Part shown: positions 16,229 through 26,365 of the stretch, piece by piece
Layout of the letters: each line of letters opens with the position of its first letter
How positions within the stretch are numbered: the first letter of the stretch is position 1
Assembly: GCF_000960475.2 (NCBI RefSeq)
Contig: NZ_JZDQ02000012.1
Span: 90,289-154,288, forward strand
Source: Nocardioides luteus
GTDB taxonomy: Bacteria > Actinomycetota > Actinomycetes > Propionibacteriales > Nocardioidaceae
Length of the DNA: 64,000 nucleotides
Direction: 5' to 3'
Made by a program: the position numbers and the translations under genes
The notes under the pieces: generated by a model
Told to the model about the DNA's origin: nothing
What the model saw: only the letters and a program-made list of their open reading frames with translations
Databases searched by the model: none

Positions 16229-17881
16229 TTGAGCGGCCTGCTCGAAGGTGCAAAGAACCTGGTCGGCCGAGGTGGAGACCTCGGTGACCGGCTGGACGGA
16301 CTCACCGCTGCGACCGCCGCCGCGACCGGACGTCTCGACGACGGCCTCGTCGAGAACGCACGCAGCGTGGTCACCAAGGCCCAGGGGCGGCTCAAGCTCT
16401 CCGCCGACCACACGGTCGTCGGTGTCGCGGGGGCGACCGGGTCGGGCAAGTCCTCCACGTTCAACGCCCTGACCGGGCTGGAGCTCTCCGCCGTCGGGGT
16501 CCGCCGGCCGACCACGTCGTGGGCCACCGCCTGCGTGTGGGGCTCGGAGGGCGCCCAGGAGCTGCTCGAGTGGCTCGGCATCCCCGAGCGCCACCAGACC
16601 ACCCGCGACTCGATGCTCGACACCCGTCGTGAGGGTCACGAGCTCGACGGGGTCGTGCTGCTGGACCTGCCCGACCACGACTCCACCGAGGTCTCCCACC
16701 ATCTCGAGGTCGACCGGCTGGTCGAGCTCGCCGACATGCTGGTGTGGGTGCTCGACCCGCAGAAGTACGCCGACGCCGCCATCCACGACCGCTACCTGCA
16801 GCCGCTGCGCACCCACTCAGAGATCATGGTCGTGGTGCTCAACCACATCGACCGGGTTCCCGAGGACCGCCGTGAGTCGATGCTGGCCGACGTACGCCGC
16901 CTGCTCGACCAGGACGGGCTGCGCAACGTCCCGGTGATCCCGGTCTCGGCCAAGCTCGGCTGGGGGATCCCGCAGCTCAAGACGGAGATCGCCCAGCGGG
17001 CCGCGGCCAAGCGGGCCAACAAGTCCCGGCTCGCCGCCGACATCAAGACCGCGGCCGTGAAGCTCGCCAAGGCGTCCGGCGACGCCAAGCCCCGCTCGCT
17101 GGCCAAGCCGCGGGTGGAGGCGTTGGAGGACGCCATCGCGGAAGCCGCGGGGGTGCCGACCGTGGTCGACGCCGTCGAGCGGTCCGTACGCACCCGTGCC
17201 CGGGCGGCGACCGGCTGGCCGCTGATCTCGTGGGTCTCCCGGCTGAAGCCGGATCCGCTGAAGCGGCTTCACCTCTCGCTCGGCGAGGAGGCGACCCAGC
17301 TCGCGGGGCGGGCACGGACCTCGCTGCCGCAGACCACCGCCGTCGAGCGAGCCCGGGTCGACACCGAGGTGCGGCAGCTGGCCGACGAGGCCGGTGCCGG
17401 GCTCGCCTCGCCGTGGCGCGACGCGATCCGCCGGGCCTCGGTCTCGCGGATGGGCGACCTCGCCGACAGGCTCGACTCCTCGGTCGGCGGCGTCGACCTC
17501 AACGCCGAACGGCTGCCGCTGTGGACCGGGGTGGTGAAGGCGCTCCAGTGGCTGCTGATCGTCGTCGCCGGTGTCGGCCTGGTGTGGTCGGTGGCGCTGC
17601 TCCTCTCCGGAGCGGCTCAGGTCGGGGACATGACGCCCTCGGTGGCCGGGGTCGAGCTGCCCTACGTGCTGTTCATCGGAGGTGTCGGGCTCGGGCTGCT
17701 GCTGTGGTGCGTGTGTCATCTGCTGGTGATCAGCACCGCTCGGCGGCGGGCGCGGGTGGCCGATGCGCGGCTGCGTACGGCGGTCGCCGAGGTCTCTCGT
17801 GAGCTCGTCGTCGACCCGATCGAGACCGAGCTCGCGGCCTACTCCGCGCTCCGCCACGGGGTGGCCAAGGCGCTGCGCTAA
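16229..17881 (+). CDS. Dynamin-like/Era-type GTPase, second of pair, membrane-bound
   Basis: 550 residues. GATGSGKSS (G1), DLPDHDS (G3) and VLNHIDR (G4) form a complete GTPase domain. A helical stalk follows, then two membrane helices near the C-terminus (WLLIVVAGVGLVWSVALLL and YVLFIGGVGLGLLLWCVCHL) and a basic cytoplasmic tail. The TTG at 16229 is selected because GGAAGGGACGGGGGAG stands just before it; the TTG at 16190 has no ribosome binding site. It sits after the first GTPase and is probably its partner, supplying the membrane anchor. Confidence 0.78.
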   Translation: MSGLLEGAKNLVGRGGDLGDRLDGLTAATAAATGRLDDGLVENARSVVTKAQGRLKLSADHTVVGVAGATGSGKSSTFNALTGLELSAVGVRRPTTSWATACVWGSEGAQELLEWLGIPERHQTTRDSMLDTRREGHELDGVVLLDLPDHDSTEVSHHLEVDRLVELADMLVWVLDPQKYADAAIHDRYLQPLRTHSEIMVVVLNHIDRVPEDRRESMLADVRRLLDQDGLRNVPVIPVSAKLGWGIPQLKTEIAQRAAAKRANKSRLAADIKTAAVKLAKASGDAKPRSLAKPRVEALEDAIAEAAGVPTVVDAVERSVRTRARAATGWPLISWVSRLKPDPLKRLHLSLGEEATQLAGRARTSLPQTTAVERARVDTEVRQLADEAGAGLASPWRDAIRRASVSRMGDLADRLDSSVGGVDLNAERLPLWTGVVKALQWLLIVVAGVGLVWSVALLLSGAAQVGDMTPSVAGVELPYVLFIGGVGLGLLLWCVCHLLVISTARRRARVADARLRTAVAEVSRELVVDPIETELAAYSALRHGVAKALR

Positions 17882-18031
17882 GCGATCGCCGGGCCGATCA
17901 CTGTCCACAGGGACGGTTCGATCCGGGGTTGTCCACAGGCAGACGTACGCCGCCCGGAACTGTCGGCGGTCGAGCGCAGGGTTGTCTCCGAGGGCCCGCA
18001 CCAGGCGGGCGCGAACACTGAGGAGACAACG

Positions 18032-18559
18032 ATGAACGACTCGATCATCACCCTGCGCGGCTACGTCGGCGCCGACCCTGTCGTGCGGAGCGTCGGTGAG
18101 GTCTCGGTGGCGAACTTCCGGATGGCGTGCACACCGCGGAAGCTCAACCGGACGACCGGGGAGTGGAGCGACGGCGTGACGCAATGGTTCACGGTCAGCG
18201 CCTGGCGCCAGCTGGGGGAGAACGTCGGGCGCTCGCTGCGCAAGGGAGACCCGGTGGTCGTCCAGGGACGGCTATCGGCCCGCAGCTACGTCAACAAGGA
18301 CGGCCTCGAGGTCAACACCTTCGAGGTGGAGGCGACCGTCGTCGGCCACGACCTCAACCGTGGAATGACGAGCCTCTCGCGCAACCCGCGCTCGTTGGCC
18401 GCGGCCGCTGCCCCGGCCCCCGACCCGCGCGACGACGACCCCGAGCGCGACCCGATCGCCGACTGGCGGGCTCCGGGCGCGGACCCGTGGGAGGAGAAGC
18501 CGGCGACCGCCGACGATGTCGATGCGGCTGCCGAGACGGAGACGTCCGCGGCGGCCTGA
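18032..18559 (+). CDS. ssb: Single-stranded DNA-binding protein (second-type SSB)
   Basis: 175 residues. The N-terminal 110 residues form an OB fold (ITLRGYVGADPVVRSV, ANFRMACTPRK, WFTVSAWRQLGENVGRSLRKGDPVVVQGRL). The C-terminal tail is acidic and Ala/Pro-rich but ends TETSAAA, without the DDDIPF-type tip used by housekeeping SSB to recruit partners. It therefore resembles the additional SsbB-type proteins of actinobacteria. GAGGAG stands 7 bases before the ATG. It follows the dynamin-like pair on the same strand, separated by 150 bases. Confidence 0.9.
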   Translation: MNDSIITLRGYVGADPVVRSVGEVSVANFRMACTPRKLNRTTGEWSDGVTQWFTVSAWRQLGENVGRSLRKGDPVVVQGRLSARSYVNKDGLEVNTFEVEATVVGHDLNRGMTSLSRNPRSLAAAAAPAPDPRDDDPERDPIADWRAPGADPWEEKPATADDVDAAAETETSAAA

Positions 18560-18639
18560 GGTGGATCGGGCGCTCGCCGGGTCGGCGGCGGGGTGCGCCG
18601 GTTGTACCGGCGTGCCTCTCCCTCATTAGGGTGGACCCC

Positions 18640-20322
<1,683 letters not shown>

Positions 20323-20332
20323 TCGAACCCCT

Positions 20333-20430
20333 GCCGACTCGGCGCGTCTGTCTCGTACGGACGCGCCGAGTCGGCGCATCCTGACCGAGAACCACGCCGA
20401 GCCGGCTCGTCATGACGAGCCGGCTCGGCG
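20333..20430. repeat. GCCGAGTCGGC palindrome family, site 1 (two strong hairpins)
   Basis: GCCGACTCGGCGCGTC (20333-20348) and GACGCGCCGAGTCGGC (20360-20375) form a 16-bp perfect stem with an 11-base loop. A perfect 36-bp palindrome follows at 20395-20430 (half-site CGCCGAGCCGGCTCGTCA). The two are joined by ATCCTGACC, a spacer shared with the other sites. It lies between the convergent ettA and MFS genes and probably terminates both. Confidence 0.85.
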
Positions 20431-20440
20431 GGCGGTGGCG

Positions 20441-21739
20441 TCAGTTCGAGCCGACTCGCTCGGCGGTCAGGGCGGGACGTACGCCGTTGACGGCGGGGGT
20501 GATCCGACGCTCGAGTCGCATCGCGCCGGCGACGATGCCGACGCAGCCGACCACCATCAGCGCGATGAACACCGTCGACTGGTCGTGCTCGAGCAGGAAC
20601 CCGGCCAGGATCGGGCCGATGATCGCGCCGGTCTGGAACGAGGCCGAGTTGATCGCGTTGTAGCGCCCACGCAGGTGGTCGGGGGCCATGTCGTTGGTCA
20701 GGGCGGGGAAGGCCGACTGCATCAGCGTCTCGCCGAGGGCGAAGAAGAGCCCCTGGAAGGCGACCACGCCGACGATGGCCGCGACGGAGCCCGGCACCAG
20801 ACCGGTCGCCCCGAAGACCACCCAGGCGAAGGCCCAGATCCCCGCGGTGGCGATCAGGACCCGGGTGCGCCGCCGGCCGCTGACCCGGTTCATCACCCAG
20901 AACTGGGCGAGAACGATCACCGCGCAGTTCACCACGAACGCGAACCCGACGACGCGGGTGGAGACCTCGGAGATCTGCCGGGAGTAGGCCGGGAACCCGC
21001 TCTCGATCTGGCCGTAGCCGAGGGTGGAGAGCAGCACACCGATCACCACCAGCCAGACGACCTCGGGGCGGCGCAGGATCGTGGCGTACGACGCGGTCGC
21101 GTCGGGCTCGTCGGCGGCGGGACGCGCGGCGCGGCCGTGCAGATGCCGCAGCGGGCCGAGCATGACGAGGGCCGGGATCGTGAAGGTGGCGGCGTTGGCC
21201 AGGAAGGCGTAGGTGAACGTCTCCGGCCGGGTGACGTCGATGAAGAGGCCGCCGATGACACCACCGACGCCGATGCCGAGGTTGATCAGCGCGAAGTTCA
21301 CCCCGTAGTAGCGCTGTCGCAGCTCGCCCTCGACGACGGTGGCGACCAGCGCGTTGGCGGCCGGCCAGGAGACCCCGGCCTGGACACCCAGGAGGCAGAG
21401 CGCCGCACCGGCGAGCACCGGGGTGGTGCCGAAGGCGAGCGTGACGTCGCCGGCGATCGCACAGACCAGGCCGCCGAGGATCACCGGACGTGCTCCGTAC
21501 CTGTCGATCAGCGTGCCCGCCGGGCCGGTGACGACGAAGCCGACGATGGCGATCAGACCCATCAGGGTGCCGGCGAGACCGAGGTCGAAGCCGCGTACCT
21601 CATGCAGGTAGATGATCGTGAACGGCAGCGTCATGCCGCGACCGAGGAGCTGGATCGTGACCGTCGCGAGAAGCCAGCGGCCCTCGCGGGGCAGCGCGGC
21701 CAGGAAGTCACGGAGACCGAGAGCAGGGGGAGTCGACAC
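20441..21739 (-). CDS. MFS transporter (drug-exporter-like)
   Basis: 432 residues and about twelve membrane helices, with the MFS loop 2-3 signature as GTLIDRYGARPVILGGL and a matching central repeat. The protein begins MSTPPALGLRDFLAALPREGRW at a GTG; a stretch of charged loop (residues about 190-210) separates the halves. Substrate is not predictable, but a divergent MarR gene 171 bases away suggests a drug- or phenolic-inducible exporter, as for many MarR/MFS pairs. Confidence 0.85.
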   Translation of the reverse strand: MSTPPALGLRDFLAALPREGRWLLATVTIQLLGRGMTLPFTIIYLHEVRGFDLGLAGTLMGLIAIVGFVVTGPAGTLIDRYGARPVILGGLVCAIAGDVTLAFGTTPVLAGAALCLLGVQAGVSWPAANALVATVVEGELRQRYYGVNFALINLGIGVGGVIGGLFIDVTRPETFTYAFLANAATFTIPALVMLGPLRHLHGRAARPAADEPDATASYATILRRPEVVWLVVIGVLLSTLGYGQIESGFPAYSRQISEVSTRVVGFAFVVNCAVIVLAQFWVMNRVSGRRRTRVLIATAGIWAFAWVVFGATGLVPGSVAAIVGVVAFQGLFFALGETLMQSAFPALTNDMAPDHLRGRYNAINSASFQTGAIIGPILAGFLLEHDQSTVFIALMVVGCVGIVAGAMRLERRITPAVNGVRPALTAERVGSN

Positions 21740-21910
21740 CGCATAATCTTCGCCTTTACCTGGAGCCGTGGCGAATTGTTTCTCGGGCCCTGAAGCCGGC
21801 CATCCCGGGCTAAGGTCCCGCCCTATTTCTGCCGTTGGTCCCGACTTCGTCGCTCCAAAATGCGTGCCCGTGCGCGGAACAGGCTGGCGGGAGGTCTAAC
21901 GTAATGCCCC

Positions 21911-22390
21911 GTGGGTGATGAGACTCGGTGGCTGGACGAAGAGCAGCAGCGCTCCTGGCGTGCGCTGATGATGGGGATGACCCTGCTCGATGACCGCCTG
22001 GACGCCGATCTGCGCGCCGGTTTCGACATCTCGCTCCCGGAGTACGAGATCCTCGTGCGGCTCTCCGAGAACGACGGCGCCATGCGGATGGCCCAGCTCG
22101 CCGACTCCCTGGCCCACTCGCGCTCCCGGGTCACCCACACCATCACCCGGATGGAGCGCTCCGGGCTCGTCGAGCGCCGCAACTCGGCCGAGGACGGCCG
22201 TGGTGTCGTCGCGACGCTCAGCGAGCGCGGCTTCGAGCTGTTGCAGGAGGCAGCCCCTGTGCACGTCAAAGGCGTACGCGACTACCTCATCGATCTGGTC
22301 AGCGCGGAGGACTTCGCGGCTCTGGGGCGCGTGATGAACGCCGTCTCCGACCACCTCATCAGCGACCGCCCCGGCATCGAGATGCGCTGA
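21911..22390 (+). CDS. MarR-family transcriptional regulator
   Basis: 159 residues with a winged helix (MRMAQLADSLAHSRSRVTHTITRMERSGLVERR) and the wing signature NSAEDGRGVVATL. It starts at GTG 21911; GGGAGG lies 16 bases upstream, which is far, so the start is less certain. It is divergent from the MFS transporter and is its likely repressor. The 171-base gap contains no obvious perfect palindrome. Confidence 0.85.
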   Translation: MGDETRWLDEEQQRSWRALMMGMTLLDDRLDADLRAGFDISLPEYEILVRLSENDGAMRMAQLADSLAHSRSRVTHTITRMERSGLVERRNSAEDGRGVVATLSERGFELLQEAAPVHVKGVRDYLIDLVSAEDFAALGRVMNAVSDHLISDRPGIEMR

Positions 22391-22395
22391 AATCC

Positions 22396-22461
22396 GCCGA
22401 GTCGGCGCGTTAGAACGCGCCGACTCGGCAGGAATTTCGGTCAGAACGCGCCGACTCGGCG
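22396..22461. repeat. GCCGAGTCGGC palindrome family, site 2
   Basis: GCCGAGTCGGCGCGTT (22396-22411), a 2-base loop and AACGCGCCGACTCGGC (22414-22429) form a 16-bp perfect hairpin. A third arm identical to the second (22445-22460) follows after GGAATTTCGGTCAG. The third arm could compete with the second for pairing. It lies between the convergent MarR and thiolase genes and probably acts as a bidirectional terminator. Confidence 0.85.
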
Positions 22462-22464
22462 TGG

Positions 22465-23679
22465 TCAGATGCGCTCGAGGATCATCGCCATGCCCTGGCC
22501 GCCGCCGACGCACATGGTGATCAGACCGGTGGTCTTGTCGTGCCAGTCGAGGCTGTTGAGCATGGTGTTCTGCAGGCGCGCGCCGGTCATGCCGAAGGGG
22601 TGACCGACGGCGATGGCGCCACCGTTGATGTTGAGGCGGTCGATGTCGATGCCGAGGTCCTGGTAGGACGGGATCACCTGGGCCGCGAAGGCCTCGTTGA
22701 TCTCGACCAGGTCGATGTCGCCGATCGACATGCCGGCGTACTTGAGGGCGTTCCGGGTCGCCTCGACCGGGCCGAGGCCCATGATCTCGGGGGAGAGGCC
22801 GGAGACGCCGGTGGACACGATCCGCGCCAGCGGGGTGGCGCCGAGCTCGGCGGCCTTGGTGTCGGACATGATCACCACGGCGGCCGCGCCGTCGTTGAGT
22901 GCGCAGCAGTTGCCGGCGGTGACGGTGCCGTCCTCGCGGAAGACCGGCTTGAGGCCGGAGATGGCCTCCAGGGTCACGCCGGCGCGGGGGCCGTCGTCGG
23001 CCGAGACGACGGTGCCGTCGGGCGTGGTGACCGGGGTGATCTCGCGGGCCCAGAAGCCGTCGGCGATGGCCTTCTCGGCGAGGTTCTGGGAGCGTACGCC
23101 GAACTCGTCCATCTCCTGGCGGGAGATGCCACGCGAGGTGGCGAGGTTCTCGGCGGTCTGACCCATCGCGATGTAGACGTCGGGCAGCAGGCCGTCCTCG
23201 CGCGGGTCGTGCCACTTGTCGTTGGAGGCGGCGGTCGCGGCCGTCCGGGACTGGGCGTCGTCGAAGAGGTGGTTCACGGTGTCGGGCAGGTGGTCGGAGG
23301 TGCCCTTGAAGAAGCGGGAAACCGTCTCGACGCCGGCCGAGACGATGATGTCGGCCTCGCCGGCCTTGATCGCGTGCAGCGCCATCCGCGAGGTCTGCAC
23401 CGAGGACGAGCAGTAGCGGGTGATGGTCGCGCCGGGGACCTTGTCCCAGCCGTTCAGCACCGAGACGACGCGGCCCATGTTGTTGCCGGACTCGCCGCCC
23501 GGCAGGCCACAGCCCAGCAGCAGGTCGTCGATGTCGTTGGGGTCGAGACCCTCGACCTTCCCGACGGCCTCCTTGGTGATGAGGGCCGCAAGGTCGTCCG
23601 GACGGAAGTCCTTCAGAGATCCCTTGTTGGCTCGCCCGATCGGGGTACGGGCGGCGGCGACGATGACTGCCTCAGGCAT
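22465..23679 (-). CDS. Acetyl-CoA C-acyltransferase (thiolase)
   Basis: 404 residues. The nucleophilic Cys is C90 in TRYCSSSVQT; the second-half motifs are NEAFAAQ, GGAIAVGHPFGMTGAR and the C-terminal CVGGGQGMA. The enzyme catalyses reversible thiolytic cleavage or condensation of acyl-CoA and here most likely serves fatty-acid beta-oxidation. ATG 23679 (MPEAVIVAAARTPIGR) is the standard start, with GGGAG upstream; a 32-codon in-frame extension is rejected. It is divergent from an acyl-CoA thioesterase gene. Confidence 0.95.
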   Translation of the reverse strand: MPEAVIVAAARTPIGRANKGSLKDFRPDDLAALITKEAVGKVEGLDPNDIDDLLLGCGLPGGESGNNMGRVVSVLNGWDKVPGATITRYCSSSVQTSRMALHAIKAGEADIIVSAGVETVSRFFKGTSDHLPDTVNHLFDDAQSRTAATAASNDKWHDPREDGLLPDVYIAMGQTAENLATSRGISRQEMDEFGVRSQNLAEKAIADGFWAREITPVTTPDGTVVSADDGPRAGVTLEAISGLKPVFREDGTVTAGNCCALNDGAAAVVIMSDTKAAELGATPLARIVSTGVSGLSPEIMGLGPVEATRNALKYAGMSIGDIDLVEINEAFAAQVIPSYQDLGIDIDRLNINGGAIAVGHPFGMTGARLQNTMLNSLDWHDKTTGLITMCVGGGQGMAMILERI

Positions 23680-23815
23680 GAACACTCCCGGGTTACTGGT
23701 GAGTAGAAAGCGATGTGGTCGACACCATACTCGCCCGCGCCCGGCGTTGAGACCAGGCCCAGTGCCCAAGATCATCTCGACAAGCTCGATACAGGGATCT
23801 GGAAGGATCGGTCGC

Positions 23816-24682
23816 GTGCGCCACCTCTACGAATGCCCCATGCGATGGGCCGACCTCGACATGCTCGGTCACGTCAACAACGTCGTCTACGTCGACTACC
23901 TCCAAGAGGCGCGTGTGGACATGCTGCGCACGCATGCCCGCAGCCCGCAGACCCAGGGTCTGGCCGAGGGGGTCGTGGTGGCCAGCCACCAGGTCACGTA
24001 CGTCGAGCCGCTGCTCTTCGACTTCACACCGGTCTACGTCGAGTCCTGGGTGACCGACATCCGGGCGGCGAGCTTCACGATGGCCTACGAGATCTTCCGC
24101 GATCAGCCCGACGGCAGCCGGAAGGTCTTCCTGCGGGCGAGCACCGTCCTGGCGCCGTACGTCTTCGCCACCGAGTCGCCGCGCCGGCTCAAGCCGGAGG
24201 AGAAGGCCAACCTCCAGCCCTACCTCGAGGCCTATCCGGAGGGATGGTCGCCGAAGCCGCTCGCGCTGGGTGAGCCGAAGCGGCTCGAGGCCGGACGCTT
24301 CCCGCTCTACGTCCGCTTCTCCGACGTCGACGCCTACGGGCACGTGAACAACGTGAAGTACTTCGAGTACTTCCAGGAGTCGCGGGTGGCGCTGATGCAG
24401 CGGCTCAGGTCGCACCACGGCCTCGAGGCCTGGCCGTCCGTCGTCGTGGCCCAGACCGACGTCTCCTACCACGCGCCGATCCTCGCCCGCTCCGAGCCGT
24501 ACGACGTGTGGAGCCACGTCTCCCGGCTGGGCACCAAGTCGATGACGATCGAGTCCGAGATCGCCGACGGGGACCTCAGGCTCGCCCGCGGGCAGGTCAC
24601 GCTGGTCTTCTGGGACCTGGCGTCCGGGAAGTCCGTCGAGCCGACGCCGGAGGTGCGTGCGGCCATCGAGAGCGTGCTCTAG
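23816..24682 (+). CDS. Acyl-CoA thioesterase with two hotdog domains
   Basis: 288 residues composed of two 4HBT-type hotdog domains. Each begins with the same motif, CPMRWADLDMLGHVNNVVYVDYL near residue 6 and VRFSDVDAYGHVNNVKYFEYF near residue 165, the Asp in each being the usual catalytic residue of this family. It would hydrolyse acyl-CoA thioesters in the cytoplasm. AAGGA 8 bases before GTG 23816 supports the start. It is divergent from the thiolase gene, consistent with acyl-CoA turnover. Confidence 0.85.
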   Translation: MRHLYECPMRWADLDMLGHVNNVVYVDYLQEARVDMLRTHARSPQTQGLAEGVVVASHQVTYVEPLLFDFTPVYVESWVTDIRAASFTMAYEIFRDQPDGSRKVFLRASTVLAPYVFATESPRRLKPEEKANLQPYLEAYPEGWSPKPLALGEPKRLEAGRFPLYVRFSDVDAYGHVNNVKYFEYFQESRVALMQRLRSHHGLEAWPSVVVAQTDVSYHAPILARSEPYDVWSHVSRLGTKSMTIESEIADGDLRLARGQVTLVFWDLASGKSVEPTPEVRAAIESVL

Positions 24683-24694
24683 CGAGCCCCGGTC

Positions 24695-25243
24695 TCAGTC
24701 GCGCCGGTCGAGATCGTCGCAGGCGTCCCGGCGGTCGTAGCGGTCGTAGCGGCTGTCGCGCCGGCAGTCGTCACGGTCGTCGCTGTCGCGGTCGCCGTAC
24801 CACCCGTCTCCGTCGGTCCACCCGCTCCAGTCCCAGCCGTCCTGGGTCACGGTGAAGTCCTGCTCGGGCATGGCGGGGAGCTGGTCCGAGGGCTTCTTCC
24901 CGGGGCGGCTCTTCCGCGCGCTCAGCGTGTTGCCCTCGGCGGGCTGCCCCGCCTTCGACGGCGGGCCGGACGGCGCGAGCAGGTCCCGCGAGGCGAGCTG
25001 GGTGGCGAGCGACGCGTCGGGCGGCGGGGGCAGCGTGCCGACGGAGGTGTCCTCGGCGGCGTCGACCGGCTCGGGCGGACCCGTCGGGCCATCGAGCACG
25101 CTCTGCGGACCTGTCGCCTGGTGGGCGGGCTGGCTCGCCTGGTCCGGTCCGATCGACCGTAGACCCCCGATGAGCAGTGCCATCGCGACGGTGGCGACGA
25201 CGGCAAGTCCGACTCCGACGATGGCCCGCTGAGATGCCCGCAT
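24695..25243 (-). CDS. Hypothetical exported or membrane-anchored protein with Asp/Arg-rich tail
   Basis: 182 residues of no recognised family. MRASQRAIVGVGLAVVATVAMALLIG is a signal anchor. The middle is Pro/Ala/Gly-rich and probably disordered. The end is a mixed-charge tract with repeated Asp-Arg and Tyr-Asp-Arg units (DRYDRRDACDDLDRRD) and two Cys. GGAGG 5 bases before ATG 25243 decides the start over the in-frame ATG at 25270. It is convergent with the thioesterase gene with a 12-base gap. Confidence 0.6.
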   Translation of the reverse strand: MRASQRAIVGVGLAVVATVAMALLIGGLRSIGPDQASQPAHQATGPQSVLDGPTGPPEPVDAAEDTSVGTLPPPPDASLATQLASRDLLAPSGPPSKAGQPAEGNTLSARKSRPGKKPSDQLPAMPEQDFTVTQDGWDWSGWTDGDGWYGDRDSDDRDDCRRDSRYDRYDRRDACDDLDRRD

Positions 25244-25337
25244 GCGTCCTCCGAGATGGCGCTGATCCACTGTTTGTTGTGCTTGAGTCCAGTAGCCTCT
25301 CAGTGCTTGCGTCGGTTGTCGAGAAGCGGGACCTTTG

Positions 25338-26297
25338 TCAGCGTTTCCTGAGTCGGGCCGCCAGCAGCGCGCGGCGCTCGGAGATGCGCTGCCACAGGAA
25401 CTGCTGGACGACGAGGGTCAGCCAGCCGGCGAGCGCCATGCCGGAGATGTTGACGACGAGCTGCAGCGTGCTGCCCCAGATCTCGTCGCCGAGCCCGAAG
25501 GCGAGCCCGAGGGCCACGTTGGCGGCCGCCGGGATCGTGGTGACCGAGATGAACACCCCGGAGAGGTTGCCGGCGCGCGCCGAGGTGAGCGCGAGCACTC
25601 CGGCGGCGGCCGCGATCAGCGCGACGATGAAGGACCACTTGTCGGGGGTGTAGATGAAGGCCGTACCCGGTCGCTCGGCGGTGATGTCCGCGGCCGTGAT
25701 CCAGCCCAGCCCGCGGGCGACGAGCGCGGCCAGCGTCGTCATGGCGATGCCGACCGCGAACCCCACCACCAACGTACGCAGCGACTGACCCAGCAACCCG
25801 AAGCGGCGGCGGACCAAGGCGACTCCGAGGGCCGCGATCGCGCCGAACTCGGGCCCGATGACCATCGCCCCGATGACGAGGATCTGGGAGTCGAGGACGA
25901 TCGCGATGCCGGCCAGGATCGTGGCCAGGCTGATCAGGCTCATGAAGGACCAGTTGCTCTCGGAGTCCTCGTAGGCCCGCTGGGTCACGTCGGCCCACAC
26001 CACCGAGTCGGCGCTGCTGCCCGGCGCCAAGTGGTCTGCGGCGAGGCCGGCCGCGGACATCCACGTCTGCACGGGCTCGACGTGGAGGCTCCCCTCCCGG
26101 GGTATGCCGAGCCCGCGGAGGCGGTCGATGATGTCGTTGGCCGCCTCCCGGGCCACCGCGGCGAGGACGACGTCGCCCTCGGGACGCAGCGAAGCCCCCG
26201 GCATGGACGAGAGCTCGCTGACCGCGGGATCGGCGGTGAGGACCTCGAGGACCGACGGTGTCAGGTGCTTCGGCGAGGTGATCCGTAGCTGCAGCAT
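25338..26297 (-). CDS. DUF389-family membrane protein
   Basis: 319 residues. An N-terminal soluble ferredoxin-like region (about 1-115) is followed by five or six helices with the DUF389 signatures DSQILVIGAMVIGPEFGAIAALGVALV and GNLSGVFISVTTIPAAANV. The family is widespread and functionally unassigned. The start at ATG 26297 is preceded by AACAAT and six bases, possibly a leaderless promoter; GTG 26303 is an alternative. It lies downstream of corA on the same strand. Confidence 0.82.
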   Translation of the reverse strand: MLQLRITSPKHLTPSVLEVLTADPAVSELSSMPGASLRPEGDVVLAAVAREAANDIIDRLRGLGIPREGSLHVEPVQTWMSAAGLAADHLAPGSSADSVVWADVTQRAYEDSESNWSFMSLISLATILAGIAIVLDSQILVIGAMVIGPEFGAIAALGVALVRRRFGLLGQSLRTLVVGFAVGIAMTTLAALVARGLGWITAADITAERPGTAFIYTPDKWSFIVALIAAAAGVLALTSARAGNLSGVFISVTTIPAAANVALGLAFGLGDEIWGSTLQLVVNISGMALAGWLTLVVQQFLWQRISERRALLAARLRKR

Positions 26298-26365
26298 GGG
26301 CACATTGTTGCGGACGGGCTCCTCGCCGATCCCGGGCCCGTCCTCACCACGCCGCCGCCGGGGTC

